DNA of 64,000 nucleotides from Steinernema hermaphroditum (taxonomy: Eukaryota; Nematoda; Chromadorea; Rhabditida; Steinernematidae): contig CM059625.1 of assembly GCA_030435675.1 (NCBI GenBank), positions 4,650,001-4,714,000 on the forward strand. The letters run 5' to 3'. Numbering within the stretch: position 1 is the stretch's first letter; each line of letters begins with the position of its first letter. The position numbers and the translations under genes are program-made. This document shows, piece after piece, positions 10,721 to 24,200 of the stretch. The notes beneath the pieces were generated by a model. The model did no database searches, had not been told where the DNA came from, and saw only the letters and a program-made list of their open reading frames with translations.

Positions 10721-13660
10721 ATGGCCGATCTCCTAAAGCTATGGCCAGTCGAACAGAAAAAGAATCTGACATCAACGAAGTGGGCGGAAAGGAAAGATTC
10801 CCTACAGTCTTTGCTGAAGATAATCGAGACCACACCTTCGATCGCCTTCCAGCGCAGCTATGCAGAAATCTTCGATGATCTAAAAAAGGTTTGCTTCTGC
10901 GAGATCGCGCCAATCAAACCAAATCTTGCTTTAGATCATTCGCACTGATTCCAACGTAAACGTCGTTTCTGAAGCTGTGAAAGTCGTGACGGCCGTAGCC
11001 GAGCAATTCCCGATCGAATTCAAAACCTTCGTTCCCGGGGTAGATACACAGTCGTCAGGTTATTTGTGATATAAACGTTCCAGTTAGCGCCCGTCTGCTT
11101 CGAGAAGTTTAAAGAGAAAAAGGCCGTTCTGCGGGAACCTTTGACAAAATGTGTCGATGTTTTGATCGACATCGTAAGTGTGTCCCGTCACTTGACCATA
11201 ATTAATTTCATATTCCAGTGCGGAATAAACAAGCTGGGAAACGCCTTTCAGGAGGCGTGGCAGAAACCGAATAACGACGTCAAAGCACAGTTGGCTTTGG
11301 CAATCTTTAACAACCTGAATACAATACGACAAAACGACCCAACTCCTATGGAGTTTATCAAGCAAGTGATGCCGGCTTTAATCAAGGTAAACCAATCGGA
11401 GGCCATCTGGAAAGGGTGTGTGCTAATAAGTGCTAATAAAAGTACACAGTTTACGCAAGAAAGTGCATTTCTATGGAGGCCGAATCAATCCATCTCTGAG
11501 CTACTTACGGTCCCTTTCAGTTCACTACAGATGCTGACCCTAAGGTTCGTGATGCCACATTGCACGCACTGGCCGCCGTTCAACGACTGTACGGAAAAGA
11601 CGTCCTATCAAGTCTTGTGGGAGCATCGGTCCGCGATGACAATGCGAAAATGGCCAAAATCGACACCTACGCCGAGAAAGCGGCGGAAGAAGCGGAGAAA
11701 GCCGCTCAGTTGCGCGGAGCCACATGCGCAGCTGCAGACGATTCCGAGGATAGCGGGACAGTCGCAGACTCTGCCGAATGTGAAAACGCTCCGTCCGTTT
11801 CGACCATCGACCCGTGGGAGCTTCTGACTCCCGTTGATGTCGTCGCTCTTCTTCCTAGCAACTTTTACGAAGAGATCGTAAGCAAAAAATGGACCGAACG
11901 GCGAGATGTTTTGGAAGTGAGTCAGGGAGGTGTCATCAATGAGAAAACCGATTAATTTAGGTACTCGTAAAGCTGCTTGATGAGCACAAGCGTCTTGACC
12001 CATCACCGAGACACTACCACGATTTGATGTCAAGTTTGAAAAAGGTAATTGTATCGATTCACTAGCTCAAAGAATGCTGAACTGTGCCGAGAGTTCAAAT
12101 CATATCATGGCTGAAACACGCTACACAAAGGAAATTGAACTTTTCTCTTTCAGATTGTCGAAAAGGACGTCAACATCAACGTCGTTATCCTCGCAGTTAA
12201 AGCACTCGATGGACTGGCACAGGGCTTGCGAGATGCATTCGAGCCATTTGCTTCGGTATTTCAACTGTTATTACAACTGTTGACTGTTGATTACAGGTTT
12301 GCGGAGCTGTGCTTGCAAAACTGAAAGAAAAGAAGGCGATCGTGCGCGATCCCTTATTCGAGTTCCTCAAGACACTGTTCACATGGGTTCAGCTCGAAAA
12401 ATGTGGCGAACTCATTCAGACAGCGCTGAGTTCTCCTAATCCCAACGTTCGGAAGGAGACTTGTCTTTTTTTGAAGGAGTACTTCTGCAAGCATAATGCG
12501 ACTACGTTTAATTATGATATTACTGCGGAATTTAGAGACAATCTGCTTAAGGTGGTCCTATTTACCATGATACTTCGAGCAACTAGTCAATTTAAGGCTG
12601 TGGACGATAGCGACGGATCAGTCCGTGACGCCGCAATGGAGGCGATTGGTGCACTAACCCGATGCGTAGGGCTACCGTTTGCCGAAAAGAAGATCTTCCA
12701 CGTATTTGGTAACGACGCAATTAAGTTGAAAAAGGTAAGAGAATGTGAATCTTTCTTTTTAGTTTCATTTCAAACGATATTCAAGAAAATGCATGTCCTA
12801 TTTGAAGCAAAGACAACAATGAACGTATGTGCTTTCAGATCACGGACTACCATGCGACATACATGACAGATTTTGGAACAAATGCTGACCCACGCATTGT
12901 GAAACTATACAAATCGAATGCCAAAGCGGCAAAGCCGAGACCTTCACCAGCCGTTAGCACAGCTCCAAAGAGGACAGTTCCATCTTCAGCGGGTACAGTT
13001 CGTAAATCGACGCCGCCTTCCACAGCTCCAATCCGTCGTCCTGTACCTGCACCAGTCCCCGTTCGGAAGCCAGCTCCGACACCGAGTGCTCCCACTCGCC
13101 GCGCTCCACCTAACGTGAACACCTCAGCTCGTCCAGCATCTTCAGTCCAGCGTACAATGCCGAGCACTCCGAAGGCTCCAGTGGTCGCTGCCAGGAGAGT
13201 GCAACCCAGTGTGAATGTTACTGCCTCCAGGGCTGCTCAACCCCGACCAACCGCAACTCCTACAGCTCCACGAGTTGCCCTAACAACTCGCGCTACACCT
13301 TCAAGGCCTATCCGAACATCGACCCCTAGCACTACTATACGGAAACCGAACAGCGCTGCTCCTAACGTCGTGAGAACTAACGTGACCGCTGTCCAAGCTC
13401 AGCAAGCGCGTGCAGGAACACCGAATGCTGTTGCCTTTAAGAAGCCTCTAGTCCCCTCTGCGCTGAACAGAGCTCGCACTCACGACAACCTTCGCCCTCA
13501 GATCGGAGCATCGAAAATTGCTCAACCCACAGCAAGTGCGGCTTCCTCTCGTCCACAGACAGGTTCCTCCATCCCCATGCCCCGTTCGTTTCGTCCAGCT
13601 GTGGGACGTTCTTCATCTTCTGCCGCGCTCAATCAAGGAAACGGAATTGGAAATCAGTAG
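10721..13660 (+). CDS. zyg-9: XMAP215/ZYG-9 family TOG-domain microtubule polymerase, short form
   Basis: Nine exons (10721-10888, 10935-11039, 11084-11173, 11219-11386, 11521-11916, 11961-12044, 12154-12255, 12297-12734, 12839-13660), all phase 0, give 790 residues. Two TOG arrays of HEAT repeats bind free tubulin: TOG-A (about 1-230, with KWAERKDSL and KFKEKKAVLREPL) and TOG-B (about 275-515, with the diagnostic LPSNFYEEIVSKKWTERRD and KLKEKKAIVRDP). They are joined by an acidic/Ala linker. The last exon encodes about 270 residues rich in Pro, Ala, Ser, Thr and Arg: a basic, disordered microtubule-lattice-binding tail. Family members usually have three to five TOGs; this resembles yeast Stu2 in having two. 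A stop-free 45-nt segment (12552-12596, gt...ag) may be a further intron, giving 775 residues. Exon 1 starts after a TTTCAG at 10699; an upstream exon cannot be excluded. AATAAA is at 13842-13847. Confidence 0.9.
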
Positions 13661-13983
13661 TCATCCCCGGTTTTATTCTTATTTATTCGAACAATAATTA
13701 ATTTAGTCATTCAGGTGCTGGTGTTTCCATTTGTGTACATGATAAACATGTGTAGTACATGTAAAACTGAGGGCTTATGTGTCCACTATGTGGCTTCCTA
13801 ATGACCGCGGATTAGTCTTGTCCTCGCTTATTATGTACAACAATAAAGAACAAGTTCATTCGATGAAAGAACTTTTAAATACAATGATATCGACTGGTTT
13901 ATATGTGAGATAGCTTTCTGTTCGTCGTGCAATCAACCGTCAGAGAGACAGACAGTTTTCTAGGAGATGGCATGGAACGGCGT

Positions 13984-15449
13984 CTAAAGTGGAGTCTCTA
14001 TCGGCATGCATAACAATGGCTGGACAAACCTGTCGCTACTGCGAGGTATCGCAGAAAATGACGACTTCCGTCGCTGTACCCTGAGCTCAGTGTCGAAACC
14101 CACTCGGACGTTGTCGATGATCGAAGCGATTAGGATGCGCCAGGCCTTGCTGAACGCAAATCATTCCTCTATGTGAACTCATCCACTGTTCTACCTGGTC
14201 TCCTTGCTCTGACGCACGCCGTCCAACTTCGAAAACGCATCGGCCATGATCTCTCCGAAGAGCTCGAGCTCTCTAGTCCCCATACCGTACTCGTCGTGTA
14301 GTTTGACATGTGCCGCGCCGATCTTCCTCAATTCAAAGTCGAGGCCCTGAGGAAGTAGTGACCAAACAAGTTACTATCCGAGCTTACGTTCTCTCCTTCA
14401 ACAATGCGGTCCAACAAGGCGAGCATGAACTTCGTGTGCTCAATTATGTTTTGCACGTTTGATGTACTTATCTGCAGCGTTGGACGGGAACGGAAGATTT
14501 TGGACACCGATGAGTTTCCGCTTTCGAGCTAAACGACGATGTACTCTAAGTGCTCGAAGCGATTGCGCAAGTGCAAAGCACACAGTTTTTTTTGTCATTT
14601 GTGCTGCAGCCCGAACGGAGTCCTTGTGTGGTTATGCTCTTAAGAAATATTACTAGAGAACGCCGTGATCTCTACGGTTGATTCATGATAAAAATCACGG
14701 CTTTGTTAGACATGAACTGGATATCGGATTAAATTTGTCAGCCCAAGAAGCTGCGTTTGTTTAACTTCATAGCCAGAGATCGGCCTTGTCCTTTTATAGA
14801 GCTGCTCCAGACACTAGTCACCGTATGCACTTTCAGCAAACTTTCGAAAGTACATCTTCCCCTAAATCAAGTCCTCGAAGAGCTTGTTCTGCTCGTCATC
14901 AATAGCAGTTTCTAAAAGCTGATATCTGTGGAGTAGCAAAAAAGAAATTTCGAGTACTCTGCAAGTTATATAGTTCACCCTGTACAGTACAGCTTTCTGG
15001 ACTCCCGTTAGGTTACTAGGCATCAGCGTCGATAGTGAAAATCTGCTATAGCCATGGAAACCTTTTGAAAACATCCTCTGATCACGTTGGTTAATCCTTT
15101 GGTGTTGATATGTTTCCACGAGCGGCGGATGGAGAACACCTGCGAAGGTGTAAGTGTGGGCGCGAGGGCTATCGTCTTCGGATGGCCGACAGCACTGGAG
15201 TTCGACCGTTCTGAACAGATACCGTAATGCACGGTACACTGCTGGCAACTTACGCAAGTAACAGCGATCGGAAGCGGTCCTGGTGAGTGCGCTGGATCCG
15301 TTTCGAGGCGGAACGGGGCTGAGTGAACGTGACGTTCGTGGAACGCACAGTTGCACCGACGGTCGGACGAAACCGCTCATCTTCAAAGCCATTGAGAAGA
15401 GTGATGTAAACGTGCATAGACTAACGACATTTGGAACGGATATCGTCAA
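13984..15449 (-). CDS. Nematode neural-type globin
   Basis: Minus-strand exons 15254-15449, 15062-15210, 14388-14528, 14195-14346 and 13984-14149 join to 267 residues. The globin fold begins near residue 85 with LTPSQVFSIRRSWKHINTKG (A-B helices), then LESGNSSVSKIFRSR (C/D region). IIEHTKFMLALLD carries the likely distal His (E7). KIGAAHVKLHDEYG carries the proximal His (F8). KLDGVRQSKETSKAWRILIA is strikingly like the G-H helices of the expanded C. elegans neuronal globins. Such proteins bind heme and act in oxygen sensing, redox or electron transfer. The roughly 80-residue N-terminal extension is Ser/Arg-rich; the start at 15449 is the longest, with ATGs at 15392 and 15377 also in frame. 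A further 5' exon at about 15564-15806 (open frame ending in a GTAAGT donor) is possible. The gene converges on the TOG gene with a 323-bp gap. Confidence 0.9.
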
Positions 15450-18400
15450 TTACAAAGATTTCCAAAAATAAATACATTTAGTGGAAATAATTTTCTTCCT
15501 TAAAGGTCCTCTTCAATTGTCTTGAGGGTGTTGATGTCATTCAGAAATAACTGTCATAGAACTTACGACGTTTTGGATGGCATGCAAACATCCTTGAGGT
15601 GTTGAGGGGGAGTTCGTCGACGCCGCGGAGCTCGTTGGTGACGCCAGAAGAACGCTTCGCGTAAACGACATGAATGGGACTTGTCTTATCTGCAACGAAT
15701 AGGAGTGCAGCGGACGCGGGGAATCCCGGCCTATCGCCGCAGCAAGTTCACATGTGAGTGCGCACTCGGCAGCGGACTTGTGCTTTCCGTTCGTTGGCCC
15801 CACCATGCAAAGTTCAGAATTTACACGCTTCGCTTGTAATCAGTCCCCGATTATACACACTAACACAGCGCGTGTCTGTTGTCAGCAATTGGTCGAAATT
15901 TGATTTGGGCGCAACAGAAGCACTAAAGAGATATACATGTACTTAGGCTCCTCGCTGGCCCGTTCTGGAAATGGCGGTACCGTCGGCAATGATGCTCCCG
16001 ATGATGACGGGAAGCAAGCGTGTAATAAGCGGTGCCGAGGTGACGGCAAACGCGATGATAACTCTTCCAACGCCTGGCCACTAAGCGTTGCAATGCTACT
16101 TATCGATGACAGGAATATCCTGACAGCTGAATTGGATTACGGCTGCTGCGAGGCGATGTTTTTGTGTGTCCCCGTTAACAGATGCGCATATCGTCTGTTA
16201 TTGGCAAAGCAAGCTCGAACATGTCTCAAACGTGTATCATGGCTCGTGAGATAAGGCGAGGAGATTGTGTCGAAGAAAAAGCGATCGAAGATTAGGGGAA
16301 AATACTGCCATTTGAATGGATATCTGGCCCGAGGATTACCCAACTTTTAGCGGTTCATTTGCTTCTTCCCATATTCTTTCTATCGCTTAGAAATATTCCG
16401 AGAACACATCATAAAAGAAAGCCGGCTTTAAGGCTTAAGGCTTACCTGCGATATAATTTTGAACTGACGCCCTTCTAGGCTCTAATTACGAATGTCCCTA
16501 TCAGTTTTTAGTCCAGTTCCTGCTACATTTCCCAGATGTTTTCCGACTATGTCTCGAATAGGCAGGTAGCGAATAATTCTGCTCAGTTCCTTGCTCATGA
16601 AAGAATTCGCATTTCACAGGACACTGAGTCAAAAAGTATAAAAAATATTTTCAAAAAAGTGTGAAGCGGGGGATGAGACTATTTATAGCAAACTGTGTCT
16701 GAGCCACTAACGAATATGCGCAATCACTTTTGCTCGTTATCAAATGCGATTTTCGTAATCGCATATGTTGTCGTGAAACGTTGCAATCAGAGCCGTTCAA
16801 CTGCGATGTGTGTGGCCGAGTGGTGACAGTCTCTTAAACTTTAATTTAATTTGGCAAAGACGCGCGAAAAAACACGCAATGAAGTCTTTTATTTAAAATG
16901 GGGAACACAGTCAAAGCTTAGTCAGAGAGTGAAAAGAAATACCCACTTATGTATGTGCTCGTAGATTATCTTTAGTCTCAGCTCAGATGCTATGCTACCT
17001 GTCATAAACATCTTCTATTGCCTTGAGATTTGACAGCTTCTACAGGATTTTAAATGCCAAATACAAGGAATATATATGATTAGGAAAGTTTCCAGGTGCG
17101 GCTGAGACCAACTCAGAAACCTTGAAATTCGAAATTGTGAAGTGCAACCCGACCTACCTACTGAACGCCTTTCAACCCTATTATCTTGCTGAATGAAGCG
17201 ACTAGAGACAGTGGTTCAGTTGGAAGTTGAGCAGCGTATTTCATCTTTCCATGTCCATTTTGTCCATTGAAAAGAGTCAAGAGAGTGTTGATCTAAGGGA
17301 CAGCTGCGTTAATCCTCGGGTAATCCTCAAAAGATCCCGCTTTTAACACTGAACATTCAGCTAATAATGTTGTGTCGCACAACCAAAATCAAATGCTTAG
17401 TGCGATTATTAATGGATGTTAACGGAAATTGACCATTATATCGACATCACAATACATCGGTTGCTGAATGTGCCATTACATTTATTCGACCAAATGAAAC
17501 CAAAACATGCAGGGCGTATTTATCGAAATCGCGCACCATGAACGATCGTCAATCGCACGGACACGCTCAGCTGTGCCGTTACAAAGCGCTTATAATCTTC
17601 CTTAACTTTGTTCGTTTACATGGCCGAGCACGCTTTCGGCTTAACGAACGTTCCGTTCCGCGATTTTTGATTTTTTTCGAGCAAGAACTAGGAAGTATGG
17701 CTCGGTGGAAGAGGACAAAGTGCAATGATCGCCATTCGATGGCCCATTCCAAAGTCGTAAATGTCAACTGCTAAGAACGGGTCATCAAAACGTTGAAATA
17801 TCACACAAGTCCTCCTTTGGCGCCTATCCTCAGCTATGCTCAGACGACAAAGAAACATCGCAGCACACACAGACTTCTGAATTTCGTTAGATACGCTCCA
17901 CTGCCCACTAAGATTGTGATTCTCGAAATCCGCCAAGCAAACAAGTATGAAAATAGCCATGTTTGGTTGAGTGGCTGGATACCTTCCAGCAACACAGAGA
18001 GCACCTTAATCAATGGGAAAGGTATCTCTGGAATTAATCGAAAAAAAAACACAGATTAGCATCAGAGAGCTTACGAACGCATTTGCGGCAAAAATGGCAA
18101 GTTTCGCGTGTTCTTTCAAAACAACGAACTGAAAATTTGCGCAGACAAAGAGCGGAATTGGTTAATTTTTAAACACCCTCTTCCGGCATGCCATTGTTTG
18201 TTTGCGATGATTCAATAACGATGTTTTTCTGTACTGTCCATTTCATCATCGGAGCAAAAAGTTCGCTTCTGCGAAACGAGCTCGTTGGCGCTAAATTCTC
18301 GGAAGTTATTTTCATGACATTATGTTAATAATTAGGGTACTTATTTATCAAAAGAAGCGCACGTACGTGGGAAGCAACTACGGTGTTTATACGAGTCATG

Positions 18401-18940
18401 AACCACTACTGTAAACTACACATTTCAAATGACCTTATCTATCTGAACGGCATGCGTATGCCCCAGAATTCAAAGGTGGCTAGACCATTGGGGAAGAGCG
18501 AAGAATCTCAGCAGCGCCCTGTTGTCAGCGTTGATATGAAATATCGTATCAGAACCATTAACGTACAAATGATGTGTAAATGATTGTTTGATCTATCTTC
18601 AAGTCGCACTTTTAGTTGATTCTTGCATTTTTGTAATTGGGATTGAGCTCCTGTTTAAAGAACGATGGAAATATCACCGATCTAGCCTTTTTCAGCACAG
18701 AATTTTCAGCCGAACCAATCAAGTTAGTCACGCATGTTTTGTCGACGATACTGGCCTACAGCCAATGAAATTTAACCCAAAAGAAGAGCGTTTATTCAGT
18801 CGTACTGCGTAGCCATTAACCGAAGTGGTAGAATGTTGTTTGCGTTTGGCGTTCCGAGATGTAACAACTTGCCTTACACTTGCATACATTGAACGAAGAG
18901 CGCGAATTTATGTTGTTTTAGTGCATGTCGGCTTCATGGA
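15450..18940. other. Long intergenic stretch without a recognised gene
   Basis: A minus-strand frame at 15537-15806 ends near a consensus GTAAGT and may be a 5' exon of the globin gene. A plus-strand frame at 15937-16254 (about 105 codons) has a GDGKRDD-type polar start but no identifiable family. From about 16,260 to 18,900 I see only AT-rich sequence with short frames and no repeat or RNA gene. Confidence 0.35.
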
Positions 18941-18943
18941 GTA

Positions 18944-19376
18944 CTTGTTATTTACGGTTTACAGAAGACACTCACAATCGTCTGTCCTTCGGAACCCTCG
19001 TGTCGCTACCAGAAGCTGAAGTCTCTCTGAAACTTCCAGGTCTGTGCCAACACATGCTCCTGTCGCAGAATGTTAGTTCACCACCTATACATGACCACCA
19101 CGTTCTTCGCGGATACAACTTGCCTGCGCTGCTCATAAAAAGTGCCGAAAATACAGAGAAATATCGTTTTTTAGTCCACCAGACGAAGAAGATCTTCCGT
19201 TCTGTTCGCTATTCTCCGACACTGATGTCCAACGTCAGGTATCCGGATGCGCGAGAAGTCGAAGGTCACCGACGCTATGAGGGCCAGCGAAGACGCAATT
19301 CTCCACCACCCGAAACGCCTCTCCGATGCCGGTGCAAACCTTTGATTATGATGCTATGCCCTACAAGGAAGAACAG
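18944..19376 (+). CDS. Possible exon cluster, unknown protein
   Basis: GC content and codon composition rise here, and splice-like signals occur (TTTACAG ending at 18964; TTTTTTAG ending at 19174). Depending on phase, readings include a Leu-rich segment (FGTLVSLPEAEVSLKLPG), a Pro/acidic segment (SPPDEEDLPFCSLFSDTD) and a possible C-terminus ending FDYDAMPYKEEQ before a TGA at about 19377. I could not connect these into one consistent reading frame and recognise no family. It is listed as probable coding sequence only; transcript data would decide the exon structure. Confidence 0.25.
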
Positions 19377-19619
19377 TGATCATGATGTGTTACTGTGCCC
19401 TGTATTTGATGCTCTACACTCTGTAATGTCCTTGTCTAGCGAACATAAAGTCTTAAGATTGTGTTGGAGACAGCGATCATGTTCTGCATTGGCCCAAACA
19501 ATATTCGTGTTATTTAGATCAGAATTGAAGAAGATGTATGGACGAGCAAGAAAAGTGACATGTGTTCTTCGATGCAAATCAAAACAATGGACTGCTCCCA
19601 CTTGGCGTTCTCCGTAATC

Positions 19620-21241
19620 ATTATTATGTATTTGCCGATAATTTGTTTGTTGTCTCATATCACAGGCTATTATTTAAGAAGTGGATTCAGTTATTCAGTT
19701 TCGTTGGGTCACTTGTAGTCATACACTCAAATAATGTCAGACAAATCTGACCCTTAATGTCCAAACGGCTCCATAGAGAGCTGCACCTGGTTTGTAAAAG
19801 CAAAGTCTCTGATCCCCTCCTAGTGCCGACGTGACCGAGAACCGTTTAAAGAGATCGGACATGTCGATAAGAAGGACAAGCACATTTATTGTCGGCATGT
19901 CCTGATCACCACGGTTTCAAGCGATTAATCACTTAAAGTACGTAATTAATCTTGTCCTTCAAAACTTTTTTCCATTCCCTGCAAATAACTCTAATCAAGG
20001 AACCGCTTTCAGTTCGTTGCTGTGATTCTGTGCATCAGTACCATTCTGTGCCGAGAATTTTTACGCAACTTTATCATACTGACACATAATAAATGAAACT
20101 GTCAGGAAATAGTTTTTCTGACCGAGTCGAAATCTTTTTTTCCTCTGATCAAGATCTATAGCTTACGTTGTCCGGCCGACCTCCCACCCGCCTGGCGGAA
20201 GCTTTCGCAATGCTTCGCCACTTATATTAATTTAGTGCCATTATAAATGGTCACTCTGGAGGCGTCGCTGACGACTCCGATCGGCTCACAGTGCGGACAG
20301 GTGTCGTCTTTCCGGTCGACATTCTCTTACAGCAAGTTGTGGTCAACAGAGCAGGTAGACGGACCCACGGCGACCCTTTGGGCCTGGGCACACATATGCT
20401 GCTCTTCCACAGGTCGACACCCCCAGGCGGGCCGCTGATCGAGCTTTTTTCGACACTTTTTTTTCGGAGGGGGCACGCGCGGCCTAATCAAAACGGCGTC
20501 AAAATTCTTACCGCAAACAGCTGTCAGCGCTCTTCATTTTGTGTGTTGATTTAATTGCTTAAAGCGATAAATTGAGAAGCGCGAACGTCGGCCACTCTCT
20601 TTGTGTGTGTGTTTTCGTGTGACATTATTTGTTTGTTGACACCGAAGAGCCGCGCGATCCGATGACCAATAGCCGTGTTGTGTGATCGTCTTCTGCAGCC
20701 GCTTCCATTCGAGTGCTTCTGTTTGCGGTGCGCGTTGCCTTTCTGTAGGCGGCGGGCGGTGCGATCACAGGGCTCCAGCCTTCTCCTCTTTTCCCTCTTT
20801 TGTCCTTGAAGTGATGGCTGGAAAAGTTGTGCCAATTATGCAGCGCCGACTCGGCCTTGACGTTCGTCATCGCGTTATTTGCTGCCTGAGGTAGCATCGC
20901 CTGGGATGACGATCGGCTCGGATCACACGTTCTCACTTCCACTTTTGAGGGTGAACGAGGGGCGTCACTTCCCGGAAGACCCTCAAGCGGCCGGGCACCG
21001 CTTTGTTGTGGACTAATTGCATGACTGCTGAGCTGATTGCATACGTATTATGGCTCTGCGGCTGTGCTCACCGTTGCCGATTATCGCTTTGCACAACCTG
21101 TTCGCGCACGGTTACGTCTCTATCGCGGTCAGTCATATATCAAATCCGACAGTTCTCTTCGGTTAATTGAAAATCCTTCAAAGGCATTACTATTGGGTAA
21201 TTAATCCTCTCCGCTCAGCGTTGTCGCGCATTGCAGACTGT
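19620..21241. other. Upstream region of inscuteable, GC-rich in its distal half
   Basis: The segment 20,160-21,130 is richer in GC and CpG than its surroundings and carries several short frames on both strands with no recognisable product. It is a plausible promoter/5'UTR region. A TTGCAG 3' splice-site-like sequence ends at 21236, five bases before the proposed start codon. Confidence 0.35.
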
Positions 21242-24200
21242 ATGGACTTGGCCGAGCCGTTGTTCGTCGAGGCGAACGCTAAAAACGCGGCTGTCCACCC
21301 TGCATTCGGCCCTTTAAGGCCATGTCAACAGCAGTGGCTGGCCGAGTTGGCACAGTCTACCGAGCTGGAGTGCATGTCAATTCTCTACGCGAAATCTCTG
21401 CTCGCCTCCTACCCCAATTCACACCGTACTCCCGACTCCAGCAATCACGGGTAAGTGCTTCGGTGTCACGTAATTTCATTAAGACCTCGTTCAGCAGCGG
21501 TTGCACTGATGTCCCCAATGGCCCTGCAAAACCAATTCGCTCAATGGGCAGAATATCAACATCGCATTTGCCATCAGTGGTCGACGAACCCGACTGTACT
21601 GTGCTACAAAATCTACCTGGATACATAAGGTAGGGTCACGGGGCTTATCACGCTAATGCATAACATCGTAAATAAGCCATATAGACAAACACTCTTCTAC
21701 TACAGTTGTGATTATTTTCTATCGCTTTAGTGATTCACACAGCGAGTCGCATCTCTCTTCTGGATCCATTTCAATTCTCACGCCTCGAGACAGGTCCACC
21801 ATAATCATGAACGACTCGACCGACTTCCCAGCTAACCCTATCGTCCGGCGACGTTCCGGCCACTCGGCGAAGCGACCGCCATCCTACTCTCAAGTTAGTA
21901 CTATTAGAACCAGATGATTTCTAAGACGAGCGTGCTCCAGGCCATAATTCGACGAAACACAACCATGAGGGAGTCGTTCGGGAAAGCGATAGATCACTCG
22001 CAGTCTTCAAGCTGTTCCCAGTGCAATCTGCATATATCGTCGTCGCTGTGTTCGACCGATCAGAAAACGTCCGTGTCCCCGTCGTCCTATCACTCGGGCG
22101 ATTCAAGCATTGACTCTGGGCAATGCTCCGGTAGGTGTCGTTGACCAAATCCTAGTTATATGCTGCAACTTGCTCAACGCATAAGTGTCGGGCTGCATTT
22201 CCGCGTCATTTACGCACAATTGGTTTCTTGCTGGGACCGTGTGGAAGTAGGCTAATAGTTTCCTGCGACGCTCGTCTTTGGAAGGTACTGCGCGCAGCAT
22301 TATATCAGTCCTTTTCTGGTCCACGAAGAACCAAACTAAAGCAAAGTATAGGGAAAAGGCAATTCTTTCTATGCTTGGTCATCTTTTTGAAGAGGCTTTT
22401 AGTACTCCGGAAGTCGATGACTACCTTACAAGTTCTAAGTGCCTGTCCGATTATAGCTCTCTTCTGCACTTGAGATCACTCGCTCTTCCTCCAAAACGGG
22501 CCTCCATCTCAAGTGTGAACCACTCGGCAAGCCAAACAATAGATGATTACACGATATACCCCATTGTTTACCATCTTCCTATATCACTAAAGCGGAAATA
22601 ACAACTTATGCAATTAGGCGACATGGATCTTCACAAGCCGAGACGAGATCAAGACGAAAGCTCCCAGTGCTCCTCCGAATTCCAACACTACGTAACGGCG
22701 AATCTGCCAAGTTACGCGCGGATGGCCAGCACGATGGACCACGTACTGCGAGCCAGTTCCGCGATCTACACCCTCACCAAGGGACAGACGGATGAGCACA
22801 AATTGGAGATCATGAAGAAAACGACGGTTCTAATTGAAATCATGCGTGCGTCGCCGTGCTCTCAGTTTTTGTCCTCAAAGGTGATCGACATCGCTCTAAT
22901 GGACGTGTCAACAAAGTGAGTTCAGGAGATCGCCCTCGTTCAAGAAGGAGTGAAGAACCTGAAAGAAGAAAAGCCCTATAGTTTTTCCCACTTTACCATC
23001 CTTGTCCGCAATTTGGTGGAGATGGTTCTGCAGATCTTCGCCCGAATCATTTGTCACTTTTTGGCGGAGGCCGTCAACAAGGATCGGCTCTTAGTCATCG
23101 CCCTAGAACATCTCATCCATCTGCTCCTTTTCGGCGACGAACTATGTTTAGAGACGATCAAGGTATGTCAACTGTGCCATGCAAACAACGCCCTTTTTCG
23201 ATTACTATAGCATTCCGGAATCGACCACCTTCTGTCGCTGGGCCGAATGTCAACAACTCCCACAGACACAATGCGACTCATCCTTCGTACGTTAGCCGTT
23301 CTTTGCGGAATGCCGAAGGGAACACTCAAGCTGCTGGCGGTCGGTGACCTCATATCGGATTTCCGTTGACCACTCTCGTTTCCAGCTTGGTGGTCTCGAT
23401 CTGATCATCGACCTCTTGTGCAATGGAACGGCAACGTGTGCGGTTGAAGCGGCTGGCGTACTTACACAGCTCACAAAGCCGGGCAATCCGTACGTGAAGG
23501 ACAGAGTGCCGCTGAAGCAAGTGATCGGGAAATTGACGGGTAATTCTATACACAGCATGTTCACATGAGAAATATGGACCTGATGACGGAGTAAAAGTCA
23601 AGCTAATGATGGTTTTTGAGAGAACATCAACTAAACTACAAAGTACAAGAACGGAACGTCTTGTGTGTTTCTTGAACTGCATACCGTTTTGCTGGCGGTG
23701 TTGACCCAGTCAAATATTAGAGACTAAGTTATCATGTTCTACCATCACATAAGTTTCACGTTTTCCATTTTTAATGTAATAAACCAACCATTATGAATCT
23801 ACTCCAAACGTAATAGTACCGCACATAGATCTGATCGACGAATGCTCCTGTGCAGAATCACTCCTCCTCTGCACAGCCGCCATCTACAACCTCAGTTTCT
23901 ACAGCAAGAATGCTATTGACTTTTTGTACCACAAGAATGTCGTCTTTCACGTTTTCTCCGCCTACAACAAGCCGAGAATGAATAGCGTATTCGTTCAGGA
24001 ACAGGCAAGTCCACTTACTTTCGGACTCAACCCCTATCTGTACATCTTCAGATTATCTCGATACTGTCTCGGCTGGCAGCAAGTGGATACGAAGAATCCC
24101 TAATCGCCCAGCACACGATCCCATTCTTGTTGCAGATGCTCATCGTAACAGAGCAAAGGTACCCCGAATACACGAGCCGAATTCGCTACAAGTCAGCGGT

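Noticed and set aside
22917..22919. In-frame TGA in inscuteable, considered as selenocysteine or a pseudogene stop
   Set aside because: A 45-nt GT-AG intron (22881-22925) removes it and keeps the conserved frame. Introns of this size are common here.
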